14,125 bases of DNA from an uncultured Oscillibacter sp. (GTDB lineage: Bacteria > Bacillota > Clostridia > Oscillospirales > Oscillospiraceae), in assembly GCA_947245315.1 (NCBI GenBank), contig CAMXNV010000030.1, positions 1-14,125 of the forward strand, written 5' to 3'. Below are positions 5,149-12,397 of the stretch, piece by piece (positions within the stretch are counted from its first letter, which is position 1; each line of letters begins with the position of its first letter). Under the pieces are notes generated by a model. That model was not told where the DNA came from, did no database searches, and saw nothing but the letters and a program-made list of their open reading frames with translations. The translations under genes were made by a program, and so were the position numbers.

Positions 5149-6618
5149 ATGCTGGAATTCACAACGAAGCTAAACGACTTGATTTGGAGCACCCCCATGC
5201 TCTTCCTGATTCTGGGGGCCGGTATCTTCTTTACGATTGTCACAAGAGGCGTCCAGTTCCGGAAGATCAAAGACATGTTCCGCATCATGCTGGAGGGAAA
5301 GAAGAGCGAGACCGGCGTCTCCTCCGTTCAGGCCTTCATGATTTCCGCGGCCGGGCGGGTGGGCACCGGGAACATCGCCGGTGTAGCCACGGCGATCACC
5401 TTTGGCGGCCCCGGTGCAATCTTCTGGATGTGGCTGGTGGCCCTGATCGGCGGAGCCACCTCCTTTGTGGAATGCACCCTGGCGCAGATTTACAAGGTCC
5501 GCAGCAGCGACGGGACGGAGTTCCGCGGCGGCCCCTCCTACTACATGAGCAAGGGCCTGGGGCTCAAATGGCTGGCGGTTTTGTTCAGCGCCATCGCCCT
5601 CTTTGCCACAACGTTCTGCCTCCATCTCCCCAATATCTCCACGCTGGTGGACTCCGTGGAGAGCGCCTTCCGCATTCCCCGGCTGGGAACCACGGCGGCG
5701 GTGGCCGTCCTCTTCGCCTTCATTGTCTTCGGCGGAGTGAAGCGGATCGGCGTGTGGGCGGAGAAGATGGTTCCCCTGATGTCCCTGATCTACGTGGGAG
5801 CCTGCCTCATCATTATCCTCCTCCACATTGGCCAGCTCCCCTCCGCCGTCGCCCTGGTCATAAGGTGCGCCTTCAACCTGGAAGCGGGCTTTGGCAGCGT
5901 GGCGGGCCTGGCCGTCATGTGGGGCATCAAGCGGGGCATTTACTCCAACGAAGCCGGACAGGGCAACGCCACCCACACGGCGGGCGCGTCGGATGTGGAC
6001 CACCCCTGTCAGGAGGGCCTGACCCAAGCCCTGGCGGTCTACTTCGACACCCTGCTGATCTGCACGGTGGGCGCCCTGATGATGCTGGTGACCTCCAGCT
6101 ACAACGTGGTCGCCCCGGACGGCAGCGCCATTGTGACCAACCTGGAGGGAATCGGCGCCGGCGTCCTCTATGCCCAGGAGGCCATCAATGTGACCTTTGC
6201 GGGCTTTGGCTCTCCCATCATCGCGGTGTGCGTCTCCTTCTTCTGCTTCACCTCCATTATGGCAACCTATTACTACGCCGAGACCAACATCGTCTTCCTC
6301 TGCGGCGACAAAACCCATATCCCGATGAACGTTGTCAAGGGGATCGTGCTCTTCGCCATCTTCTATGGCGGCCTGACCTATTCGGAGCTGGTCTGGAGCA
6401 TCGTGGACATCGGACTGGGACTGATGTCGTGGGTGAACATCATCGCCATCCTGCTCCTGGTGAAGCCCGCCCTGGCGGCGCTGAGGGATTACGAGGAGCA
6501 GCAAAGGGCCGGTTCCAGCCGCCTGGAGTTCCACCCGGAACAGCTGGGAATCCGGGGCGCTGAAAATCAGATGTGGGAGACGCTGAACGCGAGGGAGCGT
6601 ACGGTCCCTGAAAAGTAA
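5149..6618 (+). CDS. AGCS-family sodium:alanine/glycine-type amino acid symporter
   Basis: A 489-residue integral membrane protein, the usual size for the alanine or glycine:cation symporter family. The signature GRVGTGNIAGVATAI is at 69-83, FVECTLAQIYK at 106-116, and the conserved SNEAGQGNATHTAG loop is near 264-278; about 10-11 hydrophobic helices span the chain. These carriers import alanine, glycine or serine, sometimes either enantiomer, with sodium. The frame is open upstream into the PLP gene, but AGGAGG at 5137-5142 six bases before ATG 5149, and a normal family N-terminus, set the start. It lies 31 bp after the PLP enzyme in the same operon, so it probably brings in that enzyme's substrate. 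Which amino acid cannot be read from the sequence. Confidence 0.92.
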   Translation: MLEFTTKLNDLIWSTPMLFLILGAGIFFTIVTRGVQFRKIKDMFRIMLEGKKSETGVSSVQAFMISAAGRVGTGNIAGVATAITFGGPGAIFWMWLVALIGGATSFVECTLAQIYKVRSSDGTEFRGGPSYYMSKGLGLKWLAVLFSAIALFATTFCLHLPNISTLVDSVESAFRIPRLGTTAAVAVLFAFIVFGGVKRIGVWAEKMVPLMSLIYVGACLIIILLHIGQLPSAVALVIRCAFNLEAGFGSVAGLAVMWGIKRGIYSNEAGQGNATHTAGASDVDHPCQEGLTQALAVYFDTLLICTVGALMMLVTSSYNVVAPDGSAIVTNLEGIGAGVLYAQEAINVTFAGFGSPIIAVCVSFFCFTSIMATYYYAETNIVFLCGDKTHIPMNVVKGIVLFAIFYGGLTYSELVWSIVDIGLGLMSWVNIIAILLLVKPALAALRDYEEQQRAGSSRLEFHPEQLGIRGAENQMWETLNARERTVPEK

Positions 6619-6680
6619 CCGCCATTCTCCTCCCGCTGGATTCCCTATGTTCTCTAAATTCTTTATAAAACCCAAAACAA

Positions 6681-6720
6681 CTGTGCGGCAGGGCTTTGCC
6701 CCGCCGCACAGCTTTATTTT
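6681..6720. terminator. Bidirectional terminator between convergent genes
   Basis: CTGTGCGGCAGGGC at 6681-6694 pairs with GCCCCGCCGCACAG at 6698-6711 over a TTT loop with one mismatch. CTTTATTTT follows on the plus strand, and on the minus strand the stem is followed by TTGTTTTGGGTTTTAT. It therefore serves both the symporter operon (plus) and the regulator gene (minus). Confidence 0.9.
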
Positions 6721-6796
6721 CCACTTATCAAAATACTTTTATGAACAGATTCATCGAGACTTTTCAAGGCGCTCTCTCTTATTTCCCGCAGAGCCC

Positions 6797-8779
6797 TCAC
6801 TCCTCCCGGCTCCCCGGACGCCGCCGGTAGGCCTTGGGCTGAATCCCCAGCTCTTTGAGCTTCCGGTAGCAGGTGGCCCGGCTCATGCCCAGCTCTTGGG
6901 CCGCCAGCTCCGTGCTGCCGTGGCACCGGGCCATCAGCCGCGCCATCCGCTCATACTCCTCCGAGCCCCCGCCCTCCAAAACCGGCTCCGCTTGGGGCCG
7001 CAAGGCTTCCGGGAGATACTTGGCCTCAATAACGGGCTCGCCGCCGCTGCAATAATAGGCCCGCAGGACCACATTTTGCAGCTCCCGGACGTTCCCCGGC
7101 CAGGAATAGGCCCGGATCCGCTCCAGGAATTCTTTGGAAAATTCTTTATAAAAGTCCCGGCTCTCCTGGAGGTTTTTCCGGTTCAGCTCCTGTAAAAAAT
7201 ACTCCGCCAGCAGGGCCGCATCCCCGGTCCGCTCCCGGAGGGGCGGGATGTAGAAGGACAGCACGTTCAGCCTGTAATAGAGGTCCGCCCGGAAATTGAA
7301 GTTCTGAATCTCCAGCGCCAGGTTGCGGTTCGTGGCCGCGATCACGCGGATGTTCAGGGTCTTCTCCCGCTTCCCGCCCAGGCGGTACGCCCGGTGGGTG
7401 TCCAGCACCCGGAGGAGCTTCGCCTGAATCTCCAGGGGCAGCTCCCCTACCTCGTCCAGGAAAATGGTGCCCCCGTCGGCCAGCTCGAACTTCCCGGGGT
7501 TCCCCTGGCCCAGGGCCCCGGAGAAGGCGCCCTTCTCATAGCCGAACAGCTCGCTCTCCACCAGGGAGTGGGGCAGCGAGGCGCAGTTCACCGCGATAAA
7601 GGGGCCGTTCTTCCGGTGGCTGACGCTGTGGATCGCGTGGGCGAAGAGCTCCTTGCCGGTGCCGCTCTCCCCCTCCAGCAGAACCGTGCAGTCCGTGGAG
7701 GCCACGCTCTTCATGATCTCCATGGCCTGGAGGACGGTCTTGTCCTGGGTGATAATCGAGTCGAAGGTGTAGTGAGCCGTGTTGCCCGCCAGGTGGTTCA
7801 CCAGGCTGTTCACCGCCTTGCTCTCCCGGATCAGCAGCAGAGCCCCGCGAAACTGGTCGTTGATTCTGGTGGGCGTGCATGATATATTACAGGAAACGTG
7901 GGTCCCGAATATGTCCAGCTCCATCTCCGGGTAGGACAGGGGCCGGAGGCTCCGCCGGAGTTCCTGTTCCAGCTCCGGCTCCGGAGCGCTGAGCAGCTCC
8001 AAAAAGGGGGTTTTCAGCAGCCGCTCCTCCTTCACCCGGAACATCTGGGTGACGCTCCGGCTGACCCGGCTGACGCACAGGTCCTGGTCCAGCACCATCA
8101 GGCCCTCGCATATCGTGGCGAAGGTGTCGTCCAGCAGCCGGTAGGAGTGGGCCAGGCCCAGCTGCTTCTCCACGGAGAAGGCCCCCAGGGCCACCAGGCC
8201 CAGGGTGTGAAGGGAGCCGGTGGTGTGCTTCCCCGCCATGTTGATGACCCCCAGCACCGTGCCGTCCTCCCCGAAAATCGGGGCCGCCGAACAGGTGCCG
8301 TCCTGCTGGAAGCGGCAGTAGTGCTCCGCGCCGTAGACCTGCACCGGCCTCCGCAGGCGCAGGGCCAGGGTCACGCCGTTGGTTCCTATGCTCTCCTCGT
8401 CCCACTTCACCCCGATCCGGAAGGAGGAGGCCCCCTGGGCGCTGTGATAATACTCGTCCCCGCAGCAGGCCAGCATGTAGCCCTCCGGCGTGTGGAGGGA
8501 GATCAGGTTCTTGGTGCCGCTGACCAGGGCGTGAATCCGCTTCATCACCGGCATCACAAAGCCGATCAGGGAGCGGTTCTCCTCGCACAGGCGCCGGAAG
8601 TCCTCCTCCGACAGGGTGGAGACGGCGGGGTGCTCAATGTCCACGCCGCAGGCCCGGCTCCGCCGCCAGGACTCGGCAATCTCCGGGCGGACCTCCGGCA
8701 GAATCTCCCCGGTGTCCACAAAGTGCTGCCACAGCGCGGTCAGGCGCTGATAAAAGGCGTCGCCGCCGTCGCTCCGCAT
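6797..8779 (-). CDS. AcoR-like sigma-54-dependent transcriptional activator (GAF-PAS-AAA+-HTH)
   Basis: A 660-residue enhancer-binding protein. The N-terminus has the AcoR/DhaR-type pattern EIAESWRRSRACGVD (33-47), followed by a GAF-like sensor (about 60-205) and a PAS-like domain (about 216-315). The AAA+ module (about 338-575) has Walker A GESGTGKE (370-377), the sigma-54-contacting loop GAFSGA (417-422, usually GAFTGA), Walker B GGTIFLDE (436-443) and FRADLYYRLNV (496-506). A Fis-type helix-turn-helix ends it (about 622-646). Such proteins bind upstream enhancers and open RNA polymerase-sigma54 promoters when a small ligand, for example a diol, ketone or aldehyde, binds the sensor. The frame is open to 9007, but ATG 8806 falls inside a TATAAT box and has no ribosome site, whereas ATG 8779 follows GAGAGGGGGGG. 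Two sigma-54 promoters lie nearby and are its likely targets. Confidence 0.9.
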   Translation of the reverse strand: MRSDGGDAFYQRLTALWQHFVDTGEILPEVRPEIAESWRRSRACGVDIEHPAVSTLSEEDFRRLCEENRSLIGFVMPVMKRIHALVSGTKNLISLHTPEGYMLACCGDEYYHSAQGASSFRIGVKWDEESIGTNGVTLALRLRRPVQVYGAEHYCRFQQDGTCSAAPIFGEDGTVLGVINMAGKHTTGSLHTLGLVALGAFSVEKQLGLAHSYRLLDDTFATICEGLMVLDQDLCVSRVSRSVTQMFRVKEERLLKTPFLELLSAPEPELEQELRRSLRPLSYPEMELDIFGTHVSCNISCTPTRINDQFRGALLLIRESKAVNSLVNHLAGNTAHYTFDSIITQDKTVLQAMEIMKSVASTDCTVLLEGESGTGKELFAHAIHSVSHRKNGPFIAVNCASLPHSLVESELFGYEKGAFSGALGQGNPGKFELADGGTIFLDEVGELPLEIQAKLLRVLDTHRAYRLGGKREKTLNIRVIAATNRNLALEIQNFNFRADLYYRLNVLSFYIPPLRERTGDAALLAEYFLQELNRKNLQESRDFYKEFSKEFLERIRAYSWPGNVRELQNVVLRAYYCSGGEPVIEAKYLPEALRPQAEPVLEGGGSEEYERMARLMARCHGSTELAAQELGMSRATCYRKLKELGIQPKAYRRRPGSREE

Positions 8780-8804
8780 GGCCGTCCCCCCCTCTCTGGC
8801 CTTC

Positions 8805-8833
8805 ATTATACAAAAAATCCGCAAGTTTCGCAA
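8805..8833 (-). promoter_or_regulatory. Vegetative promoter of the AcoR-like activator gene
   Basis: On the minus strand TTGCGA (8833-8828) and TATAAT (8810-8805) are 17 bp apart. Transcription should begin near 8798, leaving a leader of about 20 bases before ATG 8779. So the activator itself is made by the housekeeping sigma factor, which is the usual arrangement. Confidence 0.7.
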
Positions 8834-8846
8834 CCGGATATCGGTT
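8832..8846. promoter_or_regulatory. Inverted repeat next to the activator promoter
   Basis: AACCG at 8832-8836 and CGGTT at 8842-8846 are perfect reverse complements around GATAT. The site touches the -35 box of the promoter at 8805-8833. It could be an operator for autoregulation or for another factor; the arms are short and it does not resemble the TTCTC/GAGAA sites at 10308-10376. Confidence 0.3.
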
Positions 8847-8877
8847 CCGGCGCTCCTCCCGCAAGCGCCTTGACGAG

Positions 8878-8918
8878 GCGGGCCCGTGTGTCCGGGCGGG
8901 ACGCATCCACGGGCCCGC
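8878..8918 (-). terminator. GC-rich hairpin after the iron alcohol dehydrogenase
   Basis: GCGGGCCCGTG at 8878-8888 and CACGGGCCCGC at 8908-8918 are perfect 11-bp arms; inside them GTCC (8890-8893) pairs with GGAC (8899-8902). It starts 9 bp after the dehydrogenase stop. There is no T-tract on the minus strand, so it may slow or stabilise the transcript rather than end it cleanly, and some read-through into the activator gene is possible. Confidence 0.5.
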
Positions 8919-8927
8919 TCCGCCGCC

Positions 8928-10097
8928 TTACAGAATCCGGCGCAGGTAGTCCAGCAGCTCCTCCTTGGGGGAGCGGCGATAGGAGTTCCCCTGGGTTCCC
9001 TCCTCATGGACGGCGTACTCCGCCATGGCGTCCAGCTGCTCCTCCTTCACCCCGTACTGGCTCAGGGACTGGATCCCCACGGAGCGGTTGAAGCGCAGCA
9101 GCTCCTCCCCCACCAGGCGGCCAATCTCCTTGGCGTCACAGCCGGAGGGGAAGGCGGCGCCCAGCAGTTCGCCCACCGCGCGGATCCGGTCCGGAATCTC
9201 CTCGCTGACAGAGGCCAGGGCGTAGGGCAGCGCCAGGGCGCAGGCGGCGCCGTGGTGGACGTGGCCGTGGACCCCGATGCCGTGGGCGATGGCGTGGCCC
9301 AGGTGGAGGCCCACCTGGGTAAAGGCCTGTCCCGCCATGCAGGAGGCGATGAGCAGCCGCTCAATGGCATCCAGCCGGGCCTCTCCCGAAGTGGACAGCG
9401 CCTTGGGCAGATAGGTCACGATCTCCCTCATGGAGTACAGGGCCAGGGGCTCCATCATCACGTTGGCCGCCCGGCAGGTGTAAGCCTCGGCGCTGTGGGA
9501 GAAGGCGTCCATGGCCGTGGCCGCGATCATCTGGGGGGACAGGGACAGCAGCAGCAGCGGGTCCAGAATCGCCACGTCCGGCCCGGCGAAGGGGTTGGCG
9601 AAGATGTATTTGTAGCTGCCCTGCCGGTCCAGGACCACGCCGATGTCCGTGGCCTCCGAGCCGGTCCCGCAGGTGGTGGGAATGGCGAAGAGCAGGCACT
9701 TCCGGGGCGAGGGGGCCACCGTGCCCCGGCAGTAATCCAGGACGTCCCCCTCCAGGTGGGCCATGCAGGCGATGGCCTTGGCGGTGTCCATGGCGCTCCC
9801 GCCTCCGAAAGCCACCACGGCGGAAACGCCCTCCCGCTTCGCCACTTGGAGGCCCTCCCGGACCACCTCCACCGGGGCGTCGGGCAGGGACTTGTCAAAC
9901 ACCACCGGCTCCAGGCCCGCGGCCCGGACGCTGTCCACCACCGGGTCCAGCAGCCCCAGGCCCGAGGTCCTGCTGCCGCACACCAGCAGCACCTTTCCCT
10001 CCGCCCCGTAGGACTTCAGGAGGCCGCCCGTCTTCGTGCAGCCGTTTCGCTCCGATACCACAAAGGACGGCGCGTGGAAAGAAAATTGGGTCAGCAT
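8928..10097 (-). CDS. Iron-type (group III) alcohol dehydrogenase
   Basis: A 389-residue NAD(P)-linked dehydrogenase of the usual family length. GGGSAMDTAK (98-107) is the nucleotide phosphate-binding motif. The four expected metal ligands are all present: Asp-197 and His-201 (MDAFSHSAEA), His-268 (LGHAIAH) and His-282 (HVHHGAA), with the same 4 and 14 residue spacings as in FucO. Relatives act on ethanol, butanol, 1,3-propanediol, lactaldehyde, glycerol or sulfoacetaldehyde, so the substrate cannot be assigned. GGAGG at 10106-10110 sets ATG 10097; the frame is open further upstream, but that part contains the promoter. A sigma-54 type promoter lies 56 bp upstream. It is divergent from the transketolase operon and probably disposes of an aldehyde or ketone from that pathway while recycling NADH. 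Confidence 0.9.
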   Translation of the reverse strand: MLTQFSFHAPSFVVSERNGCTKTGGLLKSYGAEGKVLLVCGSRTSGLGLLDPVVDSVRAAGLEPVVFDKSLPDAPVEVVREGLQVAKREGVSAVVAFGGGSAMDTAKAIACMAHLEGDVLDYCRGTVAPSPRKCLLFAIPTTCGTGSEATDIGVVLDRQGSYKYIFANPFAGPDVAILDPLLLLSLSPQMIAATAMDAFSHSAEAYTCRAANVMMEPLALYSMREIVTYLPKALSTSGEARLDAIERLLIASCMAGQAFTQVGLHLGHAIAHGIGVHGHVHHGAACALALPYALASVSEEIPDRIRAVGELLGAAFPSGCDAKEIGRLVGEELLRFNRSVGIQSLSQYGVKEEQLDAMAEYAVHEEGTQGNSYRRSPKEELLDYLRRIL

Positions 10098-10152
10098 TGC
10101 AATTACCTCCGTTTTTAAATATGGTGAGGTGTCCCTCATAAATAAAGGTAAA

Positions 10153-10168
10153 AGCAAGATTTATGCCA
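10153..10168 (-). promoter_or_regulatory. Sigma-54 (-24/-12) promoter for the iron alcohol dehydrogenase
   Basis: On the minus strand the sequence reads CTGGCATAAATCTTGCT: TGGCAT, five bases, TTGC. The invariant GG and GC are exactly 10 bases apart, as sigma-54 requires. It points at the dehydrogenase, with a predicted start near 10142 and a leader of about 45 bases. Confidence 0.78.
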
Positions 10169-10307
10169 GCTCTTGGAATTCCGGCGGTTTCGGCCCCGCC
10201 TCCCCCTGTTTTTCCCCTCACGCCGCCCCGGGGAGCTAAATTTGGCCGCGGGCCCGCCCGGACCAGCGGCTCCCGCCCCCTCCGGCCCCGGATTTCCGGC
10301 CCCTTCC

Positions 10308-10376
10308 CCGTGAGAATTCTCAAAAAAATCTCACGGAAATTCTCATAAAATTCTCGCGTCGAGCTTCTCGGGAGAA
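10308..10376. promoter_or_regulatory. Enhancer-like cluster of TTCTC/GAGAA palindromes
   Basis: TGAGAATTCTCA at 10311-10322 is a perfect 12-bp palindrome. CCGTGAGA (10308-10315) is repeated inverted as TCTCACGG (10329-10336). TTCTC recurs at 10340, 10351 and 10365, and TTCTC-GG-GAGAA at 10365-10376 is a second palindrome. The cluster lies about 105-170 bp before the rightward -24 element and 140-210 bp before the leftward one, normal distances for sigma-54 enhancers. The AcoR-like protein encoded at 6797-8779 is the likely binder; this is inferred from position and symmetry. Confidence 0.65.
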
Positions 10377-10478
10377 AAACAGCGGAAAATCCCTCGCTTT
10401 TGGCCCGGGTCCTTGTAGAGTCACGCTAAAATCCTCCTTTCAATTTTATGGAAAACGCAGAGGCGCTCCGCGCCCCTT

Positions 10479-10495
10479 CTGGCACGCTATTTGCT
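10479..10495 (+). promoter_or_regulatory. Sigma-54 (-24/-12) promoter for the transketolase operon
   Basis: CTGGCACGCTATTTGCT fits the consensus YTGGCACG-N4-TTGCW at every defined base; GG at 10481-10482 and GC at 10493-10494 are 10 bases apart. The start is expected near 10506, leaving a leader of about 45 bases. No comparable vegetative promoter was seen in front of the operon. Confidence 0.88.
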
Positions 10496-10551
10496 TTAAA
10501 CTATCAGCGACACGCAAACAAGCGTGAACACGAGAAGGAGTGTGAGACCTT

Positions 10552-11373
10552 ATGTTGACCCAAGCAAAAGAAGTGGAACTGCGGGAATTCGCAAGGCAAA
10601 TCCGAATTCACACCATTCGTCAGATCGGCCTGCGGGGCTTCGGGCACATCGGCGGGTGCATGTCCATCGCGGACCTGCTCAGCGTGCTGTACGGGGACCA
10701 GCTCAAGCACGACCCCAAGGACCCCCAGTGGGCGGAGCGGGACTGGCTGGTCTGCTCCAAGGGGCACGCCGGGCCGGCCATCTACGCCGCCCTGGCCCTG
10801 CGGGGCTTCTTCCCCATGGAGTGGCTGGAGACCCTGAATCAGCCCGGCACCAACCTGCCCAGCCACTGCGACCGCAAGAAGACCCCGGGCATCGACATGA
10901 CCACCGGCTCCCTGGGACAGGGCCTCTCCATCGCCTGCGGCGTGGCCCAGGCCCACCTGCTGAACGGGAAATCCAACACCATCTACTGCATCATGGGCGA
11001 CGGCGAATCCCAGGAGGGCCAGAACTGGGAGGCGGTGATCTACGCCGCCCAGCAGCGCCTGGGGAACCTGATTCTCTTTGTGGACGACAACCAGGCCCAG
11101 ATCGACGGCTACGTCCGCCAGATCGGCCAAATGGAGAGCTACGCGGACAAGTTCCGCAGCTTCCACTGGGACGTGGCCGACGTGGACGGCCATGACCTCT
11201 CCGCCATGCACGACGCCATCCTCCGGGCGAAATCCATCACCGGGGTCCCCAGCGCCATCGTGCTCCACACGGTCAAGGGCCAGGGCTGTACCTTCGCCCT
11301 GCGCAGCTGGTGCCACCACATGGCCGTCAGCAAGGAAGACATGGAAGAGGCCCTGCGGGCCCTGAACGCCTGA
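10552..11373 (+). CDS. Transketolase, N-terminal (TPP-binding) subunit
   Basis: A 273-residue protein matching the first domain of transketolase, here encoded as a separate subunit. Seen are GFGHIGG with its conserved His (29-35), SKGHAGPA (69-76), GSLGQGL (119-125), and the thiamine diphosphate/Mg motif GDGE at 149-152 ending in Asn-180 (FVDDN). Split transketolases move a two-carbon ketol unit between ketose and aldose phosphates. Besides pentose phosphates, such pairs serve special sugar pathways (for example apulose phosphate or sulfofructose). AAGGAG at 10535-10540 is 11 bases before ATG, a slightly long spacing. It is the first gene of the sigma-54 operon and is followed after 20 bp by the partner subunit. 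An ordinary pentose phosphate role is less likely given this control. Confidence 0.92.
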   Translation: MLTQAKEVELREFARQIRIHTIRQIGLRGFGHIGGCMSIADLLSVLYGDQLKHDPKDPQWAERDWLVCSKGHAGPAIYAALALRGFFPMEWLETLNQPGTNLPSHCDRKKTPGIDMTTGSLGQGLSIACGVAQAHLLNGKSNTIYCIMGDGESQEGQNWEAVIYAAQQRLGNLILFVDDNQAQIDGYVRQIGQMESYADKFRSFHWDVADVDGHDLSAMHDAILRAKSITGVPSAIVLHTVKGQGCTFALRSWCHHMAVSKEDMEEALRALNA

Positions 11374-11393
11374 GGGCAAAGGAGGTTTCAATC

Positions 11394-12368
11394 ATGGGAT
11401 ACCAAACCGTTGAGAAGATTGTCATGGAGAGCGCCGGCCTCTCCGAAACCTATTTCCACACCATGATGCGCCTGATGGGGGAGAACCCCGACGTCATGGA
11501 GCTGGAGGCCGACCTGGGCGTGTGCATCCTGGGGGGCGGCTATAAGGAGATGGAGGAGACCTATCCCGGCCAGCTCTTCAACTGCGGCATCCAGGAGGCC
11601 AACATGGTGGGCGTGGCCTGCGGCCTGTCCGCCGTGGGGAAGGTTCCCTTCTGCCACACCTTCTCCCCCTTCCTGGCCCGCCGGGCCAACGACCAGATTT
11701 TCATCTCCGCCTGCTACGCGGGGGCCAACATCCGCCTGGTGGGCTCCGACCCCGGCGTCATGGCCGCTTTCAACGGCGGCACCCACATGCCCTTTGAGGA
11801 CGTGGCCGCCGTCCGGGCCTTCCCCGGGCTGACCATTGTGGAGCCCACGGACAGCGCTATGCTTGTGAACCTGCTGGAGCAGCTGGTGACGCTGAAAGGC
11901 GTCTACTACCTCCGCATGGCCCGGAAGCCCATGGCAAAAATCTACCAGGACGGCTCCACCTTCACCATCGGCAAGGGCTGCGTCATCCGGGAGGGCTCCG
12001 ACGCCACCATCGTGGCCAGCGGGCTGATGGTGGCCGACGCCGTGGAGGCCGCCGATATGCTGGCCGCCCAGGGGCTCCACGCCCGGGTGGTGGACATGTT
12101 CACCATCAAGCCCATCGACGGGGAGCTGCTGACCGCCTGCGCCCGGGAGACCGGGGCCGTCGTCACCGCGGAAAACCACAATGTCATCGGCGGCCTAGGC
12201 AGCGCCGTCTGCGAGGTGCTGAGCTCCACCTGCCCGGTGCCGGTGGAACGGGTGGGCGTCCAGGACCGCTTCGGCGAGGTGGGCCCCATCGACTATCTGA
12301 AAGAGACCCTGGGCCTGACCCCCGCCGCCATCGCCGAGGCCGTCAAGCGGGCCGTCGCCCGGAAGTAA
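11394..12368 (+). CDS. Transketolase, C-terminal (Pyr + C-terminal domains) subunit
   Basis: A 324-residue protein matching the second half of transketolase. The Pyr domain shows FNCGIQEANMVGVACGLS (62-79), whose Glu-68 is the residue that activates thiamine diphosphate in the family, then HTFSPFLARRANDQI (88-102) and HMPFEDVAAVRAFPG (131-145). The C-terminal domain follows from about residue 195 (ATIVASG, then ENHNVIGGLG). It needs the N-terminal subunit encoded just upstream to form the active site. AAAGGAGG at 11379-11386 sets ATG 11394; the open frame extends upstream into the previous gene but without a family-like sequence. Both halves have intact catalytic motifs, so the pair should be active. 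The ketose substrate cannot be told from sequence. Confidence 0.92.
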   Translation: MGYQTVEKIVMESAGLSETYFHTMMRLMGENPDVMELEADLGVCILGGGYKEMEETYPGQLFNCGIQEANMVGVACGLSAVGKVPFCHTFSPFLARRANDQIFISACYAGANIRLVGSDPGVMAAFNGGTHMPFEDVAAVRAFPGLTIVEPTDSAMLVNLLEQLVTLKGVYYLRMARKPMAKIYQDGSTFTIGKGCVIREGSDATIVASGLMVADAVEAADMLAAQGLHARVVDMFTIKPIDGELLTACARETGAVVTAENHNVIGGLGSAVCEVLSSTCPVPVERVGVQDRFGEVGPIDYLKETLGLTPAAIAEAVKRAVARK

Positions 12369-12397
12369 ATCCGGAACGCCCGAGAAAGGAGAACGCT

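Larger units (their letters stand above)
10098..10551. other. Divergent control region between two sigma-54 operons
   Basis: This 454-bp gap contains no credible gene. From left to right it holds the minus-strand -24/-12 promoter for the iron alcohol dehydrogenase, a C-rich stretch with a GGAATTCC palindrome (10175-10182), the TTCTC/GAGAA enhancer-like cluster, and the plus-strand -24/-12 promoter for the transketolase genes. A small CACGC-N6-GCGTG hairpin (10511-10526) would form close to the 5' end of the transketolase mRNA. Confidence 0.7.

Noticed and set aside
8811..8842. Possible sigma-54 element before the AcoR-like gene on the minus strand (GG...TTGC)
   Set aside because: The GG and GC are 11 rather than 10 bases apart and the -24 half lacks TGGCA; a vegetative promoter explains the region better.
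7898..10118. Long plus-strand open frames opposite the activator and iron alcohol dehydrogenase
   Set aside because: They mirror codon bias of the true minus-strand genes, which have intact motifs and ribosome sites; the plus frames have neither.
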